Origin: Alphaproteobacteria bacterium
GTDB lineage: Bacteria > Pseudomonadota > Alphaproteobacteria > Reyranellales > Reyranellaceae
DNA: 54,214 bases
NCBI GenBank assembly: GCA_947474005.1
Contig: CANJHI010000015.1
Location: 1 to 54,214 of the forward strand
Direction: 5' to 3'
Made by a program: the position numbers and the translations under genes. Each line of letters starts with the position of its first letter. The stretch's first letter is position 1. Below, in pieces: positions 26,076-34,710 of the stretch. The notes below the pieces were generated by a model. It had not been told where the DNA came from. It saw only the letters and a program-made list of their open reading frames with translations, and did not search any database.

Positions 26076-28772
26076 CTACGACCCCAACCTCTCCAGGGCC
26101 GTGCTGAGCCGTTCCCGCGTCTGCTCGGCCTGGCTGCGGCGCTCGCGCTGCTCCTCGACGACCTCTTCCGGCGCGCGCGACACGAAGGCCGCATTGCCGA
26201 GCTTGGCGTCGATCTTGGCGACCTCGTCGGCCAGCTTCTTGATTTCCTTCTGCAGCCGCGCGCCTTCGGCTTTGAGGTCGATCACGTCGGTCACCGGCAG
26301 GGCATAGGTCGCCTCGCCCACCACGATCTGCAACGCGCCCTTGGGGGCCGTGGAAGCTGCCTCGATCCCCTCGATGCGGGCCAGCCGCTCGATCGCGGCA
26401 CGATGTGTCTCCAGCCGCTTCGCGGTAGTACCGTCGCCGCCCACCACCAGCATCCTGAGCTTTGCTGCCGCCGGCACGTTCAGTTCAGCGCGCGCCGAGC
26501 GGATGTCGGAAATCAATTTTACGAGCCAACCCATTTCGGCATCGGCATCGGGTTCGAGCGCCGGCGCAACCGGCCAGGGCTGGCCGATCAACGCGCCATG
26601 TTCGGCACGGTGGCCAAGCTTGTCCCACAGCTCCTCGGTGATGAACGGCATCACCGGGTGCAGGAGCTTGACGGTCTCGCGCAGCACATAAGCCGTGACA
26701 GCGCGGGTCTCGTCCTTCTCGGGCCCCCCCTCTGAACTATTGGCGTCACCCTGCAGGATCGGTTTCGTGAGCTCGACATACCAGTCGCAGACCACGCCCC
26801 AGATGAATTCATAAAGCGCGGTCGCCGCATCGTTGAGCCGGAATTCCGCCAGCGCCGTGTCGATCGTCGTGTTGGCGCGCGCGAGTTCACCCAGCATCCA
26901 CTTGTTGACGGTGAGCTTCGCCGTGGCCGGATCGAACCCTTTAGGCAGCGCCGCGCCGTTCATTTCGGCATAGCGCGTGGCATTCCACAGCTTGGTCGCG
27001 AAGTTGCGCGAGCCCTCGACGCGGGCCGGTGCCAGGCGGAGGCGGCCGGCCTGCGAGGCCGCCAGGGACATCACCGTGAAGCGCAGCGCATCGGCGCCGT
27101 ACTTGTCGATCAGTTCCAGGGGGTCGATCACGTTCCCCTTCGACTTCGACATCTTCTGGCCCTTCTCGTCCGTCACCAGCCCATGCAGGTAGACGGTGCG
27201 GAACGGCACCTCCTTCACGAAGTGCATGCCCATCATCATCATGCGGGCGACCCAGAAGAACAGGATGTCCCAGCCGGTGACCAGCACATTGGTCGGGTAG
27301 TACTTGGCAAGCTCAGGCGTCTTGTCCGGCCAGCCCAGGGTCGAGAACGGCCACAGGGCCGAGCTGAACCAGGTGTCGAGCACGTCGGGATCGCGCTCCA
27401 GCGCGACCTCCTTGCCGTAGTGCTTCAGCGCCGCCGCCTTGGCTTCTTCCTCCGTCAGCTCGACGAACACTTTCTTGTCCGGTCCATACCACGCTGGAAT
27501 CTGATGGCCCCACCAGAGCTGGCGCGAGACGCACCACGGCTGGATGTTCTCCATCCAGCGGAAGAACTCGTCACGGCCGCGCTCGGGCACGAACTTCACC
27601 CGCCCGTCGCGCGCTGCCGCGATCGGCTCCTGCGCCAGTTTCTTGGCGTCGGCGTACCATTGCTCGGTGAGATAAGGCTCGACCGGCACCCCGCCGCGAT
27701 CGCCATAGGGCACGGCATGGGTGTGCGGCTCGATCTTCTCGACCAGGCCGAGCTCCTCCATCTCCGCCACGATCTTCTTGCGGGCGTCGAAGCGGTCGAG
27801 GCCGCGATACTTTTCCGGCGCGTTCTCGTTTACGCGCGCGAACTTGTCGAAGATGTTGATCGCTTCGAGATCGTGGCGTCGGCCGACTTCGAAATCGTTG
27901 AAGTCGTGCGCCGGCGTGATCTTGACCGCGCCGGAGCCCTTCTCCGGATCGGAGTATTCGTCGGCGACGATGCGGATCTTGCGGCCAACCAACGGCAGCA
28001 CGGCGTGCTTGCCGATCAGGTGCTTCCACTTGGGATCATCGGGATGCACGGCAATGCCGGTATCGCCCAGCATCGTCTCCGGTCGCGTCGTCGCCACGAC
28101 GATGAATTCGTCGGTGCTGCCCTCGATCGGATACTTGAAGTACCAGAGGCTGCCCCTGACCTCGCGCGACTCGACTTCCAGGTCGGAGATCGCCGTCAGC
28201 ATCTTGGGGTCCCAGTTGACCAGCCTGAGGTCTTTGTAGATCAGGCCAGCCTTGTAAAGATCGACGAACACTTTCAGGACGGCGCGCGAAAGCCCCTCGT
28301 CCATGGTGAAGCGCTCGCGGCTCCAGTCGCACGACGCGCCGAGGCGGCGGAGCTGCCCCGTGATGGTGCCACCCGAAAACGCCTTCCACTCCCAGACCTT
28401 GGCGAGGAACTCCTCGCGGCTCAGCAGCTTCTTGTTGGCATCGTTCCTGGCCGCGCCCTCGACCGCGAGGCCAACCCCCTCCTGCTCGAGGTTGCGCACC
28501 ACGACCATTTGCGTCGCGATGCCGGCATGGTCGGTGCCGGGTTGCCACAGCACGTCGTCGCCCTTCATGCGGCGCCAGCGGATCAGCACGTCCTGCAGCG
28601 TGTTGTCGAGGGCGTGGCCCATGTGCAGGCTGCCCGTGACGTTGGGCGGCGGAATGACGATGCAATACGGCGGTTTGGCCGACTCGGGATGGGCACGGAA
28701 AGCCCCGGCCTGCTCCCACTCGGGGTAGCGGCGGGCTTCGATTTCCTTGGGGTCGTAGGTCTTGTCGAGCAT
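26076..28772 (-). CDS. valS: valyl-tRNA synthetase
   Basis: 898-aa class I synthetase that charges tRNA-Val. The HIGH-type motif is PPPNVTGSLHMGHAL near residue 41, the KMSKS loop is KMSKSKGNVIDP, the CP1 editing domain (TTRPETMLGDTGIAVHP) lies between them, and the C-terminal coiled coil (LKAEGARLQKEIKKLADE) is present. Length is normal. It follows popZ on the same strand beyond a strong terminator, so it probably has its own promoter in the 83-bp gap. Confidence 0.97.
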   Translation of the reverse strand: MLDKTYDPKEIEARRYPEWEQAGAFRAHPESAKPPYCIVIPPPNVTGSLHMGHALDNTLQDVLIRWRRMKGDDVLWQPGTDHAGIATQMVVVRNLEQEGVGLAVEGAARNDANKKLLSREEFLAKVWEWKAFSGGTITGQLRRLGASCDWSRERFTMDEGLSRAVLKVFVDLYKAGLIYKDLRLVNWDPKMLTAISDLEVESREVRGSLWYFKYPIEGSTDEFIVVATTRPETMLGDTGIAVHPDDPKWKHLIGKHAVLPLVGRKIRIVADEYSDPEKGSGAVKITPAHDFNDFEVGRRHDLEAINIFDKFARVNENAPEKYRGLDRFDARKKIVAEMEELGLVEKIEPHTHAVPYGDRGGVPVEPYLTEQWYADAKKLAQEPIAAARDGRVKFVPERGRDEFFRWMENIQPWCVSRQLWWGHQIPAWYGPDKKVFVELTEEEAKAAALKHYGKEVALERDPDVLDTWFSSALWPFSTLGWPDKTPELAKYYPTNVLVTGWDILFFWVARMMMMGMHFVKEVPFRTVYLHGLVTDEKGQKMSKSKGNVIDPLELIDKYGADALRFTVMSLAASQAGRLRLAPARVEGSRNFATKLWNATRYAEMNGAALPKGFDPATAKLTVNKWMLGELARANTTIDTALAEFRLNDAATALYEFIWGVVCDWYVELTKPILQGDANSSEGGPEKDETRAVTAYVLRETVKLLHPVMPFITEELWDKLGHRAEHGALIGQPWPVAPALEPDADAEMGWLVKLISDIRSARAELNVPAAAKLRMLVVGGDGTTAKRLETHRAAIERLARIEGIEAASTAPKGALQIVVGEATYALPVTDVIDLKAEGARLQKEIKKLADEVAKIDAKLGNAAFVSRAPEEVVEEQRERRSQAEQTRERLSTALERLGS

Positions 28773-28804
28773 TTGTTGCCTTATAAACGAAAACGCCCCC
28801 TCAA

Positions 28805-28831
28805 CGAAAAAGCCACGGCGGGCGCCGTGGC
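28805..28831 (-). terminator. Rho-independent terminator after popZ
   Basis: On the minus strand GCCACGGC and GCCGTGGC form a perfect 8-bp stem (28831-28812) around a 4-nt loop, followed directly by TTTTT (28811-28807). It ends the pcm-like/tolC/popZ transcript 25 bp after the popZ stop and separates it from valS. Confidence 0.8.
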
Positions 28832-28855
28832 GTTCTATTCCGGGGCGCCTCTAGG

Positions 28856-29422
28856 TCAGCGGCGTGTCAGCCGGACGATCTCGCGTTCGACGAACCGTTC
28901 GACCATAGGCGGCAGGTTGCGGTCCAGCCATTCCTTCAGCATCGGCCGCAGCATCTCCTTGACCAGATCCTCGATGGTCTTGCCGTTGCCGTCGACGCTC
29001 GGGCCGGGTTCATGGGCGGCGGGCTGCGGCACGCTTTCCTGGACTGCCTGGTTGAGCCGGGCGAATGCCGAGCCGACGAGTGCCTCGCCTGGCTGCGGCT
29101 CGACGGAAGGCTGCGGCATCTCGGCCGCCCGGGCCGGATCGATCCGGGGCAGCGGGATCGGCACTGACTTCGTGTCGGCAGCGCCGGACTCAGGTTCCTC
29201 AATGAGGTCGGTCAGCAGCAGGACGTCATCATGACCTGCGTCGGCGGGCGCCGTGGCCGACTGAGGCTCGGATGCAGCGACGACGGTCGGGCGGACGGAC
29301 TGATTCGACGCTTGCTGGCGGCCGACCTGGGCGCGCGCCTCGTCGTCGGAAATGATTTTGCGGATGGATGCGAGGATATCGTCCATCGAAGGGTCGTTGT
29401 TTGCGCCCCGCGCGTCGCTCAT
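28856..29422 (-). CDS. popZ: PopZ-family (DUF2497) cell-pole organizing protein
   Basis: 188 aa with the PopZ layout. A short N-terminal helix (SMDDILASIRKIISDDEAR, residues 12-30) binds client proteins. A long Pro/Glu/Ala-rich disordered middle follows (about 35-140). The C-terminal oligomerisation helices are EDLVKEMLRPMLKEWLDRNL and MVERFVEREIVRLTRR. In Caulobacter PopZ forms a polar condensate that anchors the chromosome and signalling proteins. The ATG at 29422 overlaps the tolC stop as ATGA, which settles the start even though the frame is open further upstream. Confidence 0.9.
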   Translation of the reverse strand: MSDARGANNDPSMDDILASIRKIISDDEARAQVGRQQASNQSVRPTVVAASEPQSATAPADAGHDDVLLLTDLIEEPESGAADTKSVPIPLPRIDPARAAEMPQPSVEPQPGEALVGSAFARLNQAVQESVPQPAAHEPGPSVDGNGKTIEDLVKEMLRPMLKEWLDRNLPPMVERFVEREIVRLTRR

Positions 29423-30870
29423 TTGCCGCTGGTTCCTGAGCCGCCCGTGTTGCCGCCGTTGACGCCGCCGCCGGAATCGCTGTTGCCCCAGCCGATCCAG
29501 CGCGAGCCGACGTCGTTGTAGTACCGCTCCTCGTCGTAGTACTCGACCGGCAGAGTGAGGGTCCGTGCCGTCAACCGCCCGATGCTGCTGAGAACGCCGT
29601 AGTAGAACACCTGAACGTCGTGCCGCGCCTGGATGAGATTGACCTGGGCGTTGAGCAGCTCCTGCTCCGCGTTCAACACGTCGAGGGTGGTGCGCGAGCC
29701 GACCAGGGCTTCCTGGCGGACGCCGTTCAGGGCCACTTCGTTGGCCCGCACCTGGGCCTCGAACGAGGTGACGCGCGAGCGCGAAGAATCGAGCTGTCGC
29801 CAGGCGCGGATGGTGTTTTCCGCCGCCTGCCGGCGCGCGCTGTCGAGCGCATTGCGCCGCTGCCCGACGAGTTCCTTCGCCTGCCTGATCTTCGACCACT
29901 CGCCGCCGCCCTGATAGATCGGGATCGTGGCCGTTATGCCCAGGATGTAGTTGTAGTACCTGTCGCCAGGGACCTGGACGTCGAATTGCTGCTGGAGCGT
30001 GCCCACGAGATTGACCTGGGGCAGCAGCACGCCGATCGCGCTGTTCACGCCGTACGCCGCCGCCGTGATGAGGTATTGTGCGTTGGTCGAATTGGGGTTG
30101 CCGTCCATGGCGAGCGCCACGGCCTCTTCTTCGCTGGCCGGCAGTCCGCCAACGAGGGGAATCTCGCCCAGCTTGCCGGGCTTCATCCCGATCGTGCGTT
30201 GGAACGCCGCCTCCGAGATCCGGACCTGGGTGTCGGATTGGACCAGTTCGGCCTTGGCGAATTCCAGCCGCGCTTCGGCCTGCGAGACGTCGGTGATCGT
30301 CAATTCGCCGACGCGAAAGCGCTCGCGCGTCGCATCGAGCTGCTGCGTCAGAACATTGACGTTGTTTCGCCGGGCATCGGTCGTGGCGATGTCCCTGATC
30401 AGATCCGCGTATGAGGTCACCGCCGCCAGAAGCACGGTCTGTTCGGTATTGGCGAGTGCCGCGCGCTGGGCCTGGATGTTGGCCTGCGCCTGCTTGGTGT
30501 TGGCCACGGTCGTGCCGCCGAGAAAGAGCGGCTGGGTCAGCTGAAGCGTGGTCGACTTGCCGTTCAAGGTCCAGTACGTCGGTGTCTGGGGCACGCCCGG
30601 CAAAGTCATCGGGTAGTTGACGTCGAGGTTCTTGTTGTAGTTCAGCGACAGCGACACCCTCGGCCGCCAGTTCGCGACCGCCTGGGCGAGCGATTCGTCG
30701 GTCTGCCGCAGCACCGCCCGGCCCGCCAGAAGATCGGGATTGGAGTTGTAGGTCGTCGACAGCGCCTCGATCAGGCTCTGTGACTGGGCGCTCGGTGCCG
30801 CCCCCAGGCCGACTGCAAGCGCAATTGCCGCCGCAGTGAAGGCGTGGCTCAGACCGGGCCGAATACGCAT
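29419..30870 (-). CDS. tolC: TolC-family outer membrane efflux protein
   Basis: 483 aa. A signal peptide of about 30 residues ends at PSAQS-QSLIEAL. Two OEP repeats follow, each with an N-terminal NPDLLAGRA/NPNSTNAQYL helix and a long coiled coil, giving the trimeric alpha-barrel tunnel used by type I secretion and RND pumps. The C-terminal tail is Gly/Ser-rich. ATGs at 30870, 30885 and 30939 are in frame; I prefer 30870 because it gives a standard signal peptide and has GAGAG upstream. It is 93 bp after the PIMT-like gene and translationally coupled to popZ. No pump components are nearby. Confidence 0.9.
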   Translation of the reverse strand: MRIRPGLSHAFTAAAIALAVGLGAAPSAQSQSLIEALSTTYNSNPDLLAGRAVLRQTDESLAQAVANWRPRVSLSLNYNKNLDVNYPMTLPGVPQTPTYWTLNGKSTTLQLTQPLFLGGTTVANTKQAQANIQAQRAALANTEQTVLLAAVTSYADLIRDIATTDARRNNVNVLTQQLDATRERFRVGELTITDVSQAEARLEFAKAELVQSDTQVRISEAAFQRTIGMKPGKLGEIPLVGGLPASEEEAVALAMDGNPNSTNAQYLITAAAYGVNSAIGVLLPQVNLVGTLQQQFDVQVPGDRYYNYILGITATIPIYQGGGEWSKIRQAKELVGQRRNALDSARRQAAENTIRAWRQLDSSRSRVTSFEAQVRANEVALNGVRQEALVGSRTTLDVLNAEQELLNAQVNLIQARHDVQVFYYGVLSSIGRLTARTLTLPVEYYDEERYYNDVGSRWIGWGNSDSGGGVNGGNTGGSGTSGK

Positions 30871-30963
30871 TTGGACTACTCTCATGTGTGGCCGAGACCC
30901 TACCACTGGCGGAACAGGCATTGGTAGCCCCCGATCCAATTCAAAAATCGGGCCTTCACGGCG

Positions 30964-31623
30964 TCAGAAGGTGAAGCGCGGCGGCGGGGCAAAACCCGGA
31001 AGAAGGGGCGTTCCGGCTTCGAAGAGCGGACGCCCCGAGGTGATGCCGCCATCCTTGATGAAGATCTGGGCCACGCCCATCGCTCCCGGTGCCCCGGTCA
31101 CGATCGCTGCCAACCGGCCGCCTTCCGCCATCTGGTCGAGGATCGTCTGGGGAATCTGCCGCACCGCGCCCTCGATCAGGACCACATCATAAGGCGCCGA
31201 GTCGGGCGCTCCCTGCTCCAGCTTGCCCGTAACCCAATGGATATTGACGAGGCCCATATCCTTGGCGATTTGCTCGCCCGCGCCGGCCAGGGCCGGGTCG
31301 CTTTCAACCGCCGTCACGAGTTTCACGAGCCGTGCCAGAAGGGCGGCGCCATAGCCATGGCCCGCTCCGAGGATCAAGGCCCGGTCGCGATGCTGCGGCT
31401 GAAGCGTCTGGATCAGCCGGGCCAGAACCATGGGTTCCATCAGGTAACGGCCGCCGCCCAGCGGCACGTCGTCGTCGGCGTAGGCGACCGAACGCAGGGC
31501 CTCGGGGAGAAACCGTTCCCGCGGCAGATCGCCAATGGCGGTCAGAAGCTCCGCATTGGTCACCCGATTGGGCCGGAGTTGGCCATCGACCATGTTGCGG
31601 CGTGCGAGAGCGAAATCCGTCAT
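30964..31623 (-). CDS. protein-L-isoaspartate O-methyltransferase-like protein
   Basis: 219-aa SAM-dependent methyltransferase related to Pcm. The SAM loop is LILGAGHGYG (83-92), the acidic residue VESDP follows, and APYDVVLIEGAV fits motif II. The region that in true Pcm reads GxGQTISQP and holds isoaspartate is GGGRYLMEP here (56-64), so repair activity is doubtful. Position immediately before tolC is conserved in alphaproteobacteria. GAGGG precedes the ATG and a strong promoter lies upstream. Its real substrate is unknown. Confidence 0.82.
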   Translation of the reverse strand: MTDFALARRNMVDGQLRPNRVTNAELLTAIGDLPRERFLPEALRSVAYADDDVPLGGGRYLMEPMVLARLIQTLQPQHRDRALILGAGHGYGAALLARLVKLVTAVESDPALAGAGEQIAKDMGLVNIHWVTGKLEQGAPDSAPYDVVLIEGAVRQIPQTILDQMAEGGRLAAIVTGAPGAMGVAQIFIKDGGITSGRPLFEAGTPLLPGFAPPPRFTF

Positions 31624-31648
31624 CTGGAACCCTCAATATATAGCGGTT

Positions 31649-31678
31649 CTTATAGGCGGCAGGCGGCAACAGCGTCAA
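31649..31678 (-). promoter_or_regulatory. sigma70 promoter of the pcm-like/tolC/popZ operon
   Basis: On the minus strand TTGACG (31678-31673) and TATAAG (31654-31649) are separated by 18 bp, a strong match. The start would be near 31642, giving a leader of about 20 nt before the ATG at 31623. Confidence 0.7.
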
Positions 31679-31723
31679 AGGGCGCCACGTCGCGGCCCCC
31701 AGTGCCTGCGTTGACCGATCGGC

Positions 31724-31753
31724 TTGACCGGTCAGTCGCTGCATGAGTATAGC
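31724..31753 (+). promoter_or_regulatory. sigma70 promoter of tRNA-Cys
   Basis: TTGACC (31724-31729) and TATAGC (31748-31753) are separated by 18 bp and end 18 bp before the first base of tRNA-Cys. A second TTGACCG copy 13 bp upstream makes a short direct repeat with the -35 box. Confidence 0.6.
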
Positions 31754-31771
31754 AGCCGCCGTTCTTCGCGC

Positions 31772-31845
31772 GGCCTGGTGGCAGAGTGGTGATGCAGCGG
31801 ACTGCAAATCCGCGTATGCCGGTTCGATTCCGGCCCAGGCCTCCA
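31772..31845 (+). tRNA. tRNA-Cys (anticodon GCA)
   Basis: 74-nt cloverleaf. The acceptor GGCCTGG pairs with CCAGGCC, the discriminator is U73 as in all tRNA-Cys, and CCA is encoded. The anticodon stem GCGGA/TCCGC holds the loop CTGCAAA with anticodon GCA. The T loop GGTTCGATTCC is standard. Confidence 0.96.
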
Positions 31846-31942
31846 CAAACCGCGTCGACCGATGCCCTTGCGTGGGCAGGAATGCTCTGTCAAAAGATCG
31901 CGCCTTCGTGGGCTGGATACCGCCGCCCGCGCCGATTTCCAT

Positions 31943-32017
31943 TCCGGAGTAGCTCAGCGGTAGAGCAGGCGACTGTTAATCGCCCGGTCGTAGGTTCGAG
32001 TCCTACCTCCGGAGCCA
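31943..32017 (+). tRNA. tRNA-Asn (anticodon GTT)
   Basis: 75-nt cloverleaf. The acceptor TCCGGAG pairs with CTCCGGA, the discriminator is G, and CCA is encoded. The anticodon stem GGCGA/TCGCC holds CTGTTAA with anticodon GTT. It lies 97 bp after tRNA-Cys on the same strand and is followed by a strong terminator, so both may share one transcript. Confidence 0.96.
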
Positions 32018-32020
32018 ATC

Positions 32021-32053
32021 GGGGCCGTTCTCGGAAGGGAGCGGCCCCTTTTT
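32021..32053 (+). terminator. Rho-independent terminator after tRNA-Asn
   Basis: GGGGCCG (32021-32027) pairs with CGGCCCC (32042-32048); inner pairs extend the stem to 12 bp with two G-U wobbles around a GGAA loop. TTTTT follows at 32049-32053. It begins 4 bp after the tRNA ends. Confidence 0.85.
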
Positions 32054-32071
32054 GCCTGTGGAGTTGTCCCC

Positions 32072-32686
32072 ATGGCCAAGCCTCCCCCGCCCGACGAAAA
32101 GGCCGAACTGGTCGACCACGTCGCGGCCTTCCAGGGGTATTTCAAAGTCGGCCGGTACTTCTTCCGGCACTCGCTCTACCAGGGCGGCCAAAGCCCGGTC
32201 ATCAGCCGCGAGGTCTTCGAGCGCGGCCATGCCGCGGGTGTCCTGCCCTATGACCCGCTACGCGACGAGGTCATCCTGATCCGCCAGTTCCGGGCCGGCT
32301 CGTATGTCGCCGGCCGCCACCCCTGGGGCTGGGAGACGGTCGCCGGGATCATCGAGGAAGGCGAGACGCCCGAGGGTGTGGTCCGCCGCGAAGCCGGTGA
32401 GGAAGCGGGCATCGAAGTCGGCGAGCTGATCCCCATCCATGATCTCATGCTGAGCCCGGGCGCGATGTCGGAATCGTGCAAGGTCTTTCTCGGCCGGGTG
32501 GACACGGCGACGGCCGGCGGCGTGTTTGGCCTCGTATCGGAAGGCGAAGATATTCTGGTCAAGGTCGTGCCGTTCGACGAAGCCCGCGCAATGCTCGACC
32601 GCGGCGAAATCGACAACGCCGTCGCCGTGATCGCGCTGCAGTGGCTGGCGCTTCATCGCACCGAGGTGAGAAGCCGCTGGCACTAG
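32072..32686 (+). CDS. Nudix hydrolase, ADP-ribose pyrophosphatase-like
   Basis: 204 aa. The Nudix box is complete: G92 to E98 (GIIEEGE) followed by REAGEEAGI (106-114), whose glutamates bind Mg. VLIRQFRAGSY before the box and GAMSESCKVFLGR after it match the NudF/ADP-ribose pyrophosphatase subgroup, which splits ADP-ribose into AMP and ribose-5-phosphate. A ribokinase gene lies 1.1 kb downstream in the same direction, which is compatible with ribose salvage, though cysK intervenes. Confidence 0.88.
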   Translation: MAKPPPPDEKAELVDHVAAFQGYFKVGRYFFRHSLYQGGQSPVISREVFERGHAAGVLPYDPLRDEVILIRQFRAGSYVAGRHPWGWETVAGIIEEGETPEGVVRREAGEEAGIEVGELIPIHDLMLSPGAMSESCKVFLGRVDTATAGGVFGLVSEGEDILVKVVPFDEARAMLDRGEIDNAVAVIALQWLALHRTEVRSRWH

Positions 32687-32774
32687 GCCGATTGCGCCAA
32701 CGCGCTTGCAGGAGGGCCCGCTCCCTGTCTACGGTCCGCCCGGGAGCGCCAAGGTCCAGTACAGCGAGCACGCC

Positions 32775-33776
32775 ATGAACGTCCGGTCGGGTTTCATCGA
32801 AAGCATCGGCAACACGCCGCTGATCAAGCTCCGCGCAGCCTCCGAAGCGACAGGTTGCGAGATTTACGGCAAGGCGGAATTTCTCAATCCTGGCGGATCG
32901 GTGAAGGATCGCGCCGCACTGGCGATGATCCGTGACGCCGAGAAGCGCGGCACGCTCCGCAAGGGCGGCGTCGTGGTCGAGGGCACGGCCGGCAACACCG
33001 GCATCGGCATCGCCCTGGTCGCCAATGCGCTGGGCTACCGCTCGGTGATCGTGATGCCCGAGACGCAGAGCCAGGAGAAGAAGGACATGTTGCGCCTGTG
33101 CGGAGCCGATCTCCGCCTCGTGCCTGCCCTGCCCTATGCCAATCCCGGCAACTACGTCCGCTATTCCGAGACGCTGGCGAAGGAGATCGCCGCCACCGAA
33201 CCGAACGGTGCGATCTGGGCCAACCAGTTCGACAATGTCGCCAACCGTGACGGCCACTACCGCACCACCGGCCCTGAGATCTGGGATCAGACCGACGGCA
33301 AGGTCGATGGCTTCACCTGTTCGGTCGGCAGCGGCGGCACGCTCGTAGGTGTCGCGATGGCGCTGAAGGAGCGCAATGCCGGCGTGAAGATCGCGATCAG
33401 CGATCCGATGGGCTCGGCGCTTTACAACTTTTATGCCAACGGCGAACTGAAGGCCGAGGGCAATTCGGTCACCGAAGGCATTGGCCAGGGCCGCATCACC
33501 AAGAACCTCGAAGGCGCGCCGATCGACCTTGCCTACCAGATCACCGACGAGGAAGCGCTGCCGGTCCTGTTCGACCTCATTCAGCACGAGGGCCTCGTGC
33601 TGGGCGGCTCGACCGCCATCAACATCGTGGGCGCGATGAAACTCGCCAAGGAACTCGGACCGGGCAAGAAGATCGTCACCATCCTGGCCGACGGCGGTTC
33701 CCGCTATCAGTCCAAGCTGTTCAATCCGGCGTTCCTGCGCGAGAAGAACCTGCCGCTGCCGTCCTGGATGAAGTGA
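32775..33776 (+). CDS. cysK: cysteine synthase A
   Basis: 333-aa fold type II PLP enzyme that makes cysteine from O-acetylserine and sulfide. The PLP lysine is K44 in NPGGSVKDRAA, the substrate loop is EGTAGNTGIG, and the PLP phosphate loop is GSGGTLVG. The C-terminus ILADGGSRYQSKLFNPAFL is typical of the alphaproteobacterial long form. The ATG at 32775 is chosen because IGNTPLIKL then falls at the family position. It opens a run of closely packed plus-strand genes to 38141. Confidence 0.92.
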   Translation: MNVRSGFIESIGNTPLIKLRAASEATGCEIYGKAEFLNPGGSVKDRAALAMIRDAEKRGTLRKGGVVVEGTAGNTGIGIALVANALGYRSVIVMPETQSQEKKDMLRLCGADLRLVPALPYANPGNYVRYSETLAKEIAATEPNGAIWANQFDNVANRDGHYRTTGPEIWDQTDGKVDGFTCSVGSGGTLVGVAMALKERNAGVKIAISDPMGSALYNFYANGELKAEGNSVTEGIGQGRITKNLEGAPIDLAYQITDEEALPVLFDLIQHEGLVLGGSTAINIVGAMKLAKELGPGKKIVTILADGGSRYQSKLFNPAFLREKNLPLPSWMK

Positions 33777-33786
33777 GCGACTCCCG

Positions 33787-34701
33787 ATGAGTCGCGTCGT
33801 CGTCTGCGGCAGCCTCAACATGGATGTTGTCGTGCAGAGCGCGCGGCGGCCGGCGGCCGGCGAGACGCTTCTCGGCGGCAAGGTCTCGTTCCTCCCCGGT
33901 GGCAAGGGTCTCAACCAGGCCATCGCTGCCGTGCGCCTGGGGGCGGCCACGGCCATGATCGGCGCCGTCGGCAACGATGCGTTCGCCGATGCGCTCCGCA
34001 GCTTCCTCGCCGACAACGATGTCGACAGCTCCGGCGTGCGAGAGATCGACGGGCCGGCAACCGGCGTGGCGTTGATCCAGGTCGCCGAGGGCGACAACGC
34101 GATCACTGTCGCCTCGGGCGCCAATCTTCATTTCACGACGGCGATGGTTCGCATGACTCCGCGCCATGACGAAGTCTGGGTCGCACAGTTCGAAACCCCG
34201 CTCGCAACGACGGAAGCCGTCCTCGGTCAGGCACGCGCCGCCGGTGCCCGCACCGTCCTCAATCTCGCGCCGTTCGTGCGGCATCCAGCGCGGCTGCTGA
34301 AGTCGGTGGACGTCGCGGTCCTGAACGAGATCGAGCTTTCGCAGGCAACCGGGACGGACCTCAATGCCTCGAGTCCGCTCCCGCTGATCGTCGCGGCCTG
34401 CGAGAAGCTGCGCCTCAAAGGGGCCCGCACCGTCGTCGCGACGCTCGGCCGGCGAGGTGCCGTCGTGGTGACCGCCGAGGGCACAACGCGCGTTCCGGGC
34501 TTCAAGGCCAAGGTCGTGGATACGACCGGCGCCGGCGATTGTTTCGTGGGCGCGCTGGCCGCCCGCCTCGCCACAGGCGCCTCGCCCGCAGAGGCAGCCC
34601 GCTACGCCAATGCCGCTGCCGCCTGTTCCGTCGAGCGATTGGGCGCGGCGCCGTCGATGCCGACCGTCAGGGAAGTTGCGGCCCGTCTGGCGAGGGCCTA
34701 A
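33787..34701 (+). CDS. rbsK: ribokinase (PfkB family)
   Basis: 304-aa sugar kinase. Signature one is GGKGLNQAIAAVRLGA (38-53), and signature two is DTTGAGDCFVGALAA with the catalytic base D251. It phosphorylates ribose, or a similar pentose or nucleoside, at the 5-hydroxyl using ATP. SLNMDVVV and TLGRRGAVVV also match RbsK. It starts 10 bp after cysK. No ribose transporter is nearby. Confidence 0.88.
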   Translation: MSRVVVCGSLNMDVVVQSARRPAAGETLLGGKVSFLPGGKGLNQAIAAVRLGAATAMIGAVGNDAFADALRSFLADNDVDSSGVREIDGPATGVALIQVAEGDNAITVASGANLHFTTAMVRMTPRHDEVWVAQFETPLATTEAVLGQARAAGARTVLNLAPFVRHPARLLKSVDVAVLNEIELSQATGTDLNASSPLPLIVAACEKLRLKGARTVVATLGRRGAVVVTAEGTTRVPGFKAKVVDTTGAGDCFVGALAARLATGASPAEAARYANAAAACSVERLGAAPSMPTVREVAARLARA

Positions 34702-34710
34702 ATCCCCTCC

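Noticed and set aside
28773..28804. T-box or other leader control of valS
   Set aside because: The available leader is very short and has no specifier or antiterminator structure; T-boxes are not expected in this class.
27183..29234. 683-codon plus-strand open frame opposite valS and popZ
   Set aside because: Antisense to a confident valS; composition is that of a reverse-complement shadow.
31772..32017. tRNA genes as a possible integration site for a genomic island
   Set aside because: No integrase gene and no repeated tRNA 3' end nearby; the flanking genes are ordinary chromosomal ones.
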